Source of the DNA: JACPLA01 sp964602055
GTDB lineage: Bacteria; Bacteroidota; Ignavibacteria; UBA10030
Direction: 5' to 3'
Length of the DNA stretch: 9,547 nucleotides
NCBI GenBank assembly: GCA_964602055.1
Contig: CAZRPU010000068.1
Span: 1-9,547 of the forward strand
Shown here: positions 5,282 to 9,547 of the stretch, piece by piece
Position numbering within the stretch: position 1 is the stretch's first letter
Layout of the letters: every line of letters starts with the position of its first letter
Translations under genes and position numbers: made by a program
Notes under the pieces: generated by a model
Told to the model about the DNA's origin: nothing
Database searches by the model: none
Seen by the model: only the letters and a program-made list of their open reading frames with translations

Positions 5282-6727
5282 ATGCGATCATGGTTCTTGA
5301 TGTGTCTGCTGTCAGCAGTGACACACTCTTCATTCGCTCAACAGTCGCCGCACGGAGACATCAAGACGGCCTGCAGCGAATGTCATTCGACCGATTCGTG
5401 GAAGATGCGCGCCGACGCGACATTCAGCCACGCCGGAACAGGATTCGCTTTGGAGGGACAGCACCGGGCTGTGCCGTGCACCTCGTGTCATGTGGGAATG
5501 AAATTTGCCTCGATCAGCACGAAATGCTCCACGTGTCACACCGACGCGCATCTTGGGGAGCTGGGAACCGATTGCGCGAGGTGCCACTCGCCCAATGCGT
5601 GGAACATTGCTGATACGCGTCTCCTCCATGACCAGACGAGGTTTCCACTGCTCGGAGCCCACATCACTGCGGCGTGCAACGATTGCCATACCGGCGCCGC
5701 CGGGAGGCGCTATCGCGGCCTTCCGATTGCCTGCGCCTCCTGCCATCAATCCGACTACCGGAGAACGAAAAACCCGGATCACCTCGCTGCAGGATTTTCA
5801 ACAGATTGTCTTCAGTGCCATGACCTCACTGCGCGAACCTGGGGCGCGGGATTTGACCATAGCCTCACCCAATTTCCGCTGACAGGCGCTCACACGCAGC
5901 AGCAATGCCGCTCGTGTCACGCGAACAATGTTTTTTCGGCTCTTTCCATTGCGTGCATCACATGCCATCAGGCCGCGTTCAATGCCGCTGCCAATCCCAA
6001 TCACGTGTCGGCAGGATTCCCAGGCCTGTGCCAACAGTGTCATACCACCGCCGCATGGAAGCCTTCGACGTTCGATCACAGCAACACATCCTTTGCGCTT
6101 GCCGGGGCTCATCTTGCCGTTGCGTGCGTCGACTGTCACGTGAACGGTCAGTATGCCAACTTGTCCTCAACCTGCTTTTCATGCCATACGACAGACTTCA
6201 ACCAGGCGAACAACCCCAATCATGTCTCCGCCCAGTTTTCCCAGGATTGCACTCTCTGCCATTCGACAACCGCATGGCAACCGGCTTCATTCGACCACGC
6301 AACGACGCGGTTCTCGTTGACGGGCAAGCATGTCTCTGCAACCTGCGAAGCATGTCACGCAGGGGGCAATTATCAGCTTGTGTATGCCGATTGTTATCAG
6401 TGTCATCAGACAGAGTACGCACAATCCACGGTGTTCAATCATGTGACGGCAAACGTCAGTCATGACTGCGCAACATGCCACACAACGACCGCCTGGCTTC
6501 CCTCGACCTTTGACCACGACGGACAATATTTCCGCATTTACAGCGGCAAGCACCGCGACAAGTGGACTTCATGCCTGACCTGTCACACCAATGCAGCCTC
6601 GTACACCGAGTTCACCTGCTTTACGTGTCATGAGCACGACAGGCCCAAGATGGACGACGTTCACAAGGATGTCCCCAACTATCTCTATACCAGCCCGAGC
6701 TGCTACTCGTGTCACAGGAACGCTTGA
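5282..6727 (+). CDS. Periplasmic 19-heme c-type cytochrome, NPNH-type repeats
   Basis: A 481-residue exported protein with signal peptide MRSWFLMCLLSAVTHSSFA, probably cut before Q20. It has 19 CxxCH motifs, with first cysteines at residues 31, 66, 82, 98, 132, 151, 176, 209, 225, 250, 282, 298, 323, 355, 371, 396, 431, 446 and 474, about one heme per 25 residues. Modules of about 73 residues repeat FDHxxTxFxLxGxH...CxxCH, CxxCH, then a distinctive NPNHVSAxF segment (or variant, four copies) before CxxCHTTxAW. That NPNH segment is absent from the neighbouring 23-heme protein, so the two are related but differentiated paralogues. GAGG (5273-5276), overlapping the upstream stop, sits 5 nt before the ATG. 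Its stop overlaps the barrel gene's start as TGATG. The inferred role is an electron relay in the periplasm, possibly the partner of the outer-membrane barrel. Confidence 0.93.
   Translation: MRSWFLMCLLSAVTHSSFAQQSPHGDIKTACSECHSTDSWKMRADATFSHAGTGFALEGQHRAVPCTSCHVGMKFASISTKCSTCHTDAHLGELGTDCARCHSPNAWNIADTRLLHDQTRFPLLGAHITAACNDCHTGAAGRRYRGLPIACASCHQSDYRRTKNPDHLAAGFSTDCLQCHDLTARTWGAGFDHSLTQFPLTGAHTQQQCRSCHANNVFSALSIACITCHQAAFNAAANPNHVSAGFPGLCQQCHTTAAWKPSTFDHSNTSFALAGAHLAVACVDCHVNGQYANLSSTCFSCHTTDFNQANNPNHVSAQFSQDCTLCHSTTAWQPASFDHATTRFSLTGKHVSATCEACHAGGNYQLVYADCYQCHQTEYAQSTVFNHVTANVSHDCATCHTTTAWLPSTFDHDGQYFRIYSGKHRDKWTSCLTCHTNAASYTEFTCFTCHEHDRPKMDDVHKDVPNYLYTSPSCYSCHRNA
5423..6496 (+). repeat. Tandem triplet-heme modules within the 19-heme cytochrome
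   Basis: Module landmarks (FSH, LLHD or FDH) fall at residues 48, 114, 191, 264, 337 and 410. The last four are spaced by exactly 73 residues. Each module ends in CxxCH followed by a tryptophan (W107, W187, W259, W332, W405). The last unit at 410 is degenerate, with only a RIYSGKH version of the GxH segment and altered spacing to the terminal hemes. Confidence 0.85.
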
Positions 6728-6729
6728 TG
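6716..6729 (+). promoter_or_regulatory. Ribosome binding site and TGATG stop/start overlap for the barrel gene
   Basis: AGGAA (6716-6720) lies 6 nt before ATG 6727, and the upstream TGA (6725-6727) shares its last base with that ATG. This points to termination-reinitiation and fixes the start. A GTG 18 nt upstream in the same frame would add six residues before the signal peptide and lacks such a site. Confidence 0.8.
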
Positions 6730-8301
6730 AGGATTGCTCTTTTCTTCCTCCTGTCCTTCACCGGTATTGCGACGGCACAGGAGGCCGAGGTGTCGGGGCT
6801 GGTGACATTTGTTGCCGGTCCGACCCTGTATGCCTCCCTCGGGCGCAAGGACGGTGTTATTGACTCCGCTCAAAGCATCATTCGCGCGGGCAGCGATACG
6901 GTTGCGATTCTCCGCCTCGCGGCCCTCAGCAGCCGCTCTTCGTCCTGGACCATCCTCCGCAGGACACGCGACCTCAGGGTGAAAGACACCATCGTGGTGA
7001 GCATTGCGTCATCCGGTGAATCTCCTGCCGCTGCACGGGACACGGTGAGGTCCGCTCTTGCACTGCCTGCAGATTTTGGGAATCGCATGACCCAGCGTTA
7101 TGGACAAACCCCTGCTGTCAGCATTCATGGACGATTCAGCTTGCAGTACTATGGCATTCAGTTTGAGGATCGATTGCAATCAATGGCGCAGCCGGCTCTC
7201 GGCTTTAGCCTCAGCGCAGCGGCAAGGGATGTTCCTCTCCAAGTGACCGTATATGGAGTCCACCGGCAGCGGGCGCGGGGATCGCTTTCACCGTTTGATG
7301 GCACATCTCGTCCCGAAACGCGGCTCTATCGCGTCTCAGCTGAATACGATGACGGGACAACCATGCTGCTTGCCGGCAGAATCTCTCCCATGAGCTCTCT
7401 TCCCATGAGTGTTGTGGACGGTTTCAGTGCGGCCCGCCGCTTCGGGAACTTTGCCGCGGGAATAGCCGGAGGGGCCGAGCCCACGCTTACGTTCAGCCTT
7501 CGGCAGAAGCGGCTTTGGAAGGGAATGGCATTTCTGGGGTATCAGGCCGACACACCTTTCCCGTGGGGCGGGGGCATTATCTACACACGGAGTTACATAC
7601 GTACGGCGCTTGTCCGGGAAACAGCTTCTTTTTCTTTTGCGCTCTATGCCCCCTCGGGGTTTTCGATCAATGGGTACAGCGATATCGATCTTCGGCAGCC
7701 GTTGTCGAAAACCGACTCCGGCGATCCCAGCCTGACGTCTGTCAGGATATTGGGGTCGGCGCGCATCCATTCTTCTGTTTCCGTGTTTGCCGGCATTGAC
7801 GGCGCGCGACCGGTGCCTGCACCAACGGATTACGGCATCATCGCCGACACGCTTTTCAACCGAACCATGAGGTCGGGGCTCACGGCGGGCACGTCTGTTT
7901 TCTTCCGATCCTGGTCGTGGAACCTCACCCTGTCTCCGCGGATGGGTCCCGGAACTTTTGCACAAGAATACGCAGCGTCCACCTCGGTCGGAACGCGTGA
8001 TCTTCTCTCCAGTGGTACGGGAATTCAGGCCACGGCAAATTTCAATACGAATGCCTTGACGACATACTCCTCATACGGTCTGCAGACGCGGCGGAGCGAC
8101 TTCGGGCTGGACTGGAGGCTGCGGTTCCAGTATTACGGCTCGTCGATCCGTCAGCTGAACACCAGGAGAGAAGGAAGCGTTGTGGGTTTCGACATTGTGG
8201 CCCTGCTATCACAATCTGTTTCCTTTATGGCGACATTCGACTCGTGGAGAGGAGCAACATTCATGAACGTCCTGTTCGTGGATGTATCCTGGAGATTCTA
8301 A
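6727..8301 (+). CDS. Outer-membrane beta-barrel protein, putative conduit porin
   Basis: A 524-residue protein with signal peptide MRIALFFLLSFTGIATA cut before Q18. Residues about 20-105 form a small beta-rich domain with the pattern VSGLVTFVAGPTLYASLGRKDGV...LRVKDTIVV, like the SH3-like periplasmic domains that precede some barrels. From about residue 125 to the end there are many alternating hydrophobic/polar segments rich in aromatic, Ser, Gly and Arg residues. The last strand ends VDVSWRF, with the terminal Phe expected of a BAM-inserted barrel. No cysteine is present, so it binds no c-heme itself. Placed directly after two multiheme cytochromes, it may sheathe one of them across the outer membrane, as MtrB/PioB-type barrels do; I see no sequence identity to those families. 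A general porin role is possible. It overlaps the next gene by one base (TAATG). Confidence 0.8.
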   Translation: MRIALFFLLSFTGIATAQEAEVSGLVTFVAGPTLYASLGRKDGVIDSAQSIIRAGSDTVAILRLAALSSRSSSWTILRRTRDLRVKDTIVVSIASSGESPAAARDTVRSALALPADFGNRMTQRYGQTPAVSIHGRFSLQYYGIQFEDRLQSMAQPALGFSLSAAARDVPLQVTVYGVHRQRARGSLSPFDGTSRPETRLYRVSAEYDDGTTMLLAGRISPMSSLPMSVVDGFSAARRFGNFAAGIAGGAEPTLTFSLRQKRLWKGMAFLGYQADTPFPWGGGIIYTRSYIRTALVRETASFSFALYAPSGFSINGYSDIDLRQPLSKTDSGDPSLTSVRILGSARIHSSVSVFAGIDGARPVPAPTDYGIIADTLFNRTMRSGLTAGTSVFFRSWSWNLTLSPRMGPGTFAQEYAASTSVGTRDLLSSGTGIQATANFNTNALTTYSSYGLQTRRSDFGLDWRLRFQYYGSSIRQLNTRREGSVVGFDIVALLSQSVSFMATFDSWRGATFMNVLFVDVSWRF

Positions 8302-9547
8302 TGGAAACCGTTTATACGTTGACGATCTTTGCGGTTCTCATCGGCGTTGTTGCACTGCCGTACTGGCTCCGTGTCGCACAAGAGCGCAGGCGGGCTGAAG
8401 AGCAGCTCGACAAGAGTCAGCGGGCCGGCGGCCTGATGCCGGTCACGCTTCATCCTCATATCGACGTTTCCAGCTGCATCGGCTGCGGAAGCTGCGTGAA
8501 GGCATGCCCGGAGGATGCTCTCGGTATTGTCGAAGGGCACGTGTCCGTTGTGAGCGGCATGAGATGCATCGGTCATGGTTTATGCGCTGAGATCTGTCCT
8601 GTGGGGGCAATTGAGCTCAGATTCGGGACACCAAAGGAGGGACAGGAAATCCCGATGTACGATCAGAACTACGAAACGAACGTGAAGGGGATTTATGTTG
8701 TCGGCGAGTTGGGGGGTATCGGGCTTATTCGGAATGCAGTGTCGCAATCGCTGAAAGCGATCGATCACCTCAGTCAGTCGGGACGCCGAGCCCAGGGAGC
8801 ACATGAGCGTGACGTGATTGTCATTGGCGCGGGACCGGCCGGACTGACCGCCACGCTGGCGGGAAAAGCCGCGGGCCTGAGGGTTTTGACGCTCGAGCAG
8901 GATTCCATCGGCGGGACGATTTTTCATTATCCGAGGCAGAAGCTGGTGCTCACCAACCCTGTCGAGCTCCCGCTCTACGGAAAAGTAGACGCATCGGAAA
9001 TTTCCAAAGAGGAATTGATGGCGGTCTGGGAATCGATTGTCAAGCGATTCTCCCTGCCGGTCATTGTCGGTAAAAAGGTGGACGCGATTGGCCGCAGCAA
9101 CGGGACCTACACGGTCGCCTCGGGAAGCGAGACATGGACGACGAGGAATATTATCATGGCTTTAGGCCGACGCGGAAGTCCGCGAAAGCTCGGTGTGCCG
9201 GGCGAACATCTGCCCAAGGTTGTTTATCGGCTTCAGGACGCCGAGGCGTATCGGGACAGCGACATCCTTGTCGTAGGCGGGGGTGACAGTGCGATCGAAG
9301 CGGCGGTTGCACTTGCGCGACAACCCGGCAACAAAGTGACGATCAGCTATCGACGCGAAGCCTTTGTTCGTTTGAAGGAGAAAAACGAAAAGAACATCAC
9401 ACAGCTCGTCGATGGAAAAAAGATTCAGGCGCTGATGGGTTCCAGCGTGCGCGAAATCCACAAGGACGAAGTGGACCTGGACCTGGGGAATTCGTCGAAC
9501 AAAAGCATCAGGAACAATTTTGTCTTCATTTTTGCCGGAGGCGATCC
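8301..9547 (+). CDS. Membrane-anchored 2x(4Fe-4S)/FAD/NAD(P)-binding oxidoreductase (3' end beyond window)
   Basis: The first 415 residues of an ORF still open at the window end, starting at ATG 8301 with GGAG 6 nt upstream and sharing one base with the upstream TAA. Order: a transmembrane anchor (about residues 5-24) followed by basic RVAQERRR, implying the rest is cytoplasmic. Next is a ferredoxin-like domain with C59-C62-C65-C69P and C89-H92-C95-C99P, then a reductase 'GD'-like segment TNVKGIYVVGELGG (126-139). An FAD-binding GAGPAG follows (176-181), then an NAD(P)-binding VVGGGDSAIEAA (324-335), ending in FVFIFAGGD. This is a thioredoxin-reductase-like fold, but the CxxC redox pair is absent, so it is not a disulfide reductase. 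The likely role is moving electrons between NAD(P)H and the membrane cytochrome b through FAD and Fe-S clusters. Direction and cofactor (NADH or NADPH) are unknown. Confidence 0.9.
   Translation, partial: METVYTLTIFAVLIGVVALPYWLRVAQERRRAEEQLDKSQRAGGLMPVTLHPHIDVSSCIGCGSCVKACPEDALGIVEGHVSVVSGMRCIGHGLCAEICPVGAIELRFGTPKEGQEIPMYDQNYETNVKGIYVVGELGGIGLIRNAVSQSLKAIDHLSQSGRRAQGAHERDVIVIGAGPAGLTATLAGKAAGLRVLTLEQDSIGGTIFHYPRQKLVLTNPVELPLYGKVDASEISKEELMAVWESIVKRFSLPVIVGKKVDAIGRSNGTYTVASGSETWTTRNIIMALGRRGSPRKLGVPGEHLPKVVYRLQDAEAYRDSDILVVGGGDSAIEAAVALARQPGNKVTISYRREAFVRLKEKNEKNITQLVDGKKIQALMGSSVREIHKDEVDLDLGNSSNKSIRNNFVFIFAGGD

Noticed and set aside
3560..6465. Several long open frames in other frames and on the minus strand across the cytochrome genes
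   Set aside because: They are shadows of the repeated CxxCH coding pattern; only the two frames with regular CxxCH motifs and signal peptides make sense.
3750..6496. Recurrent short words spaced about 220-240 bp, which might be mistaken for a repeat array
   Set aside because: The repeats are diverged in DNA, keep codon phase and encode heme modules; spacing and divergence do not fit CRISPR.
3420..6727. CxxC pairs as zinc ribbons or redox thiols
   Set aside because: Each is followed by His (CxxCH), the proteins have signal peptides, and extra conserved His residues fit distal heme ligands, so c-type heme attachment is the better reading.
7336..7965. 209-codon minus-strand frame opposite the barrel gene
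   Set aside because: Arg/Gly/Pro-rich composition typical of an antisense shadow, no ribosome binding context and fully inside a well-supported gene.

Overview
The window comes from a diderm (Gram-negative-type) bacterium. It carries a predicted outer-membrane beta-barrel protein ending in Phe and several Sec-exported periplasmic proteins. All three exported proteins of the main operon have an Ala-X-Ala-like signal peptidase site followed directly by Gln, a habit typical of the Bacteroidota/Chlorobi side of the FCB group (the 'Bacteroidetes Q-rule'). Multiheme families with FDH...GxH...CxxCH and NPNH motifs occur widely in Ignavibacteria-like, Acidobacteria-like and Geobacter-like metal-cycling bacteria. 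The lineage therefore stays a guess, with Bacteroidota/Ignavibacteriota relatives favoured.

Layout. (1) 1-994: the last 20 codons of an unidentified gene overlap, by ATGA, a ten-helix EamA/DMT-type transporter (62-994). (2) 995-1318: no gene; it holds one copy of a 20-bp dyad repeat and a strong bidirectional terminator with a TTCG loop. (3) 1319-2197, minus strand: a secreted alpha/beta-hydrolase (esterase-like) with its own signal peptide. (4) 2198-2586: a divergent, locally AT-rich regulatory region with the second 20-bp repeat copy, a long imperfect palindrome and a TGTAC-N5-GTACA dyad next to the start of the operon. (5) 2587 to the window end, plus strand: a tightly packed five-gene operon. 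Its genes are a di-heme b-type membrane cytochrome, a 23-CxxCH periplasmic cytochrome, a 19-CxxCH periplasmic cytochrome, an outer-membrane beta-barrel, and a membrane-anchored 2x(4Fe-4S)/FAD/NAD(P)-binding oxidoreductase cut by the window edge. Every junction is an overlap or a 2-nt gap.

How it fits together (inference). The five genes supply a redox component for each compartment between NAD(P)H and the cell surface: a cytoplasmic FeS-flavoprotein, a transmembrane di-heme cytochrome b, 42 predicted periplasmic c-hemes in two repeat proteins, and an outer-membrane barrel. This looks like a complete trans-envelope electron conduit for extracellular electron export or uptake. It is built from parts different from the classical Mtr/Pio and Geobacter Omb-Omc-type conduits as I know them. 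The flavoprotein has two unusual traits: a pyridine-nucleotide-reductase C-terminal 'GD'-type motif placed before its N-terminal FAD motif, and a His replacing the second Cys of its second Fe-S motif. The EamA and hydrolase genes look like unrelated neighbours.
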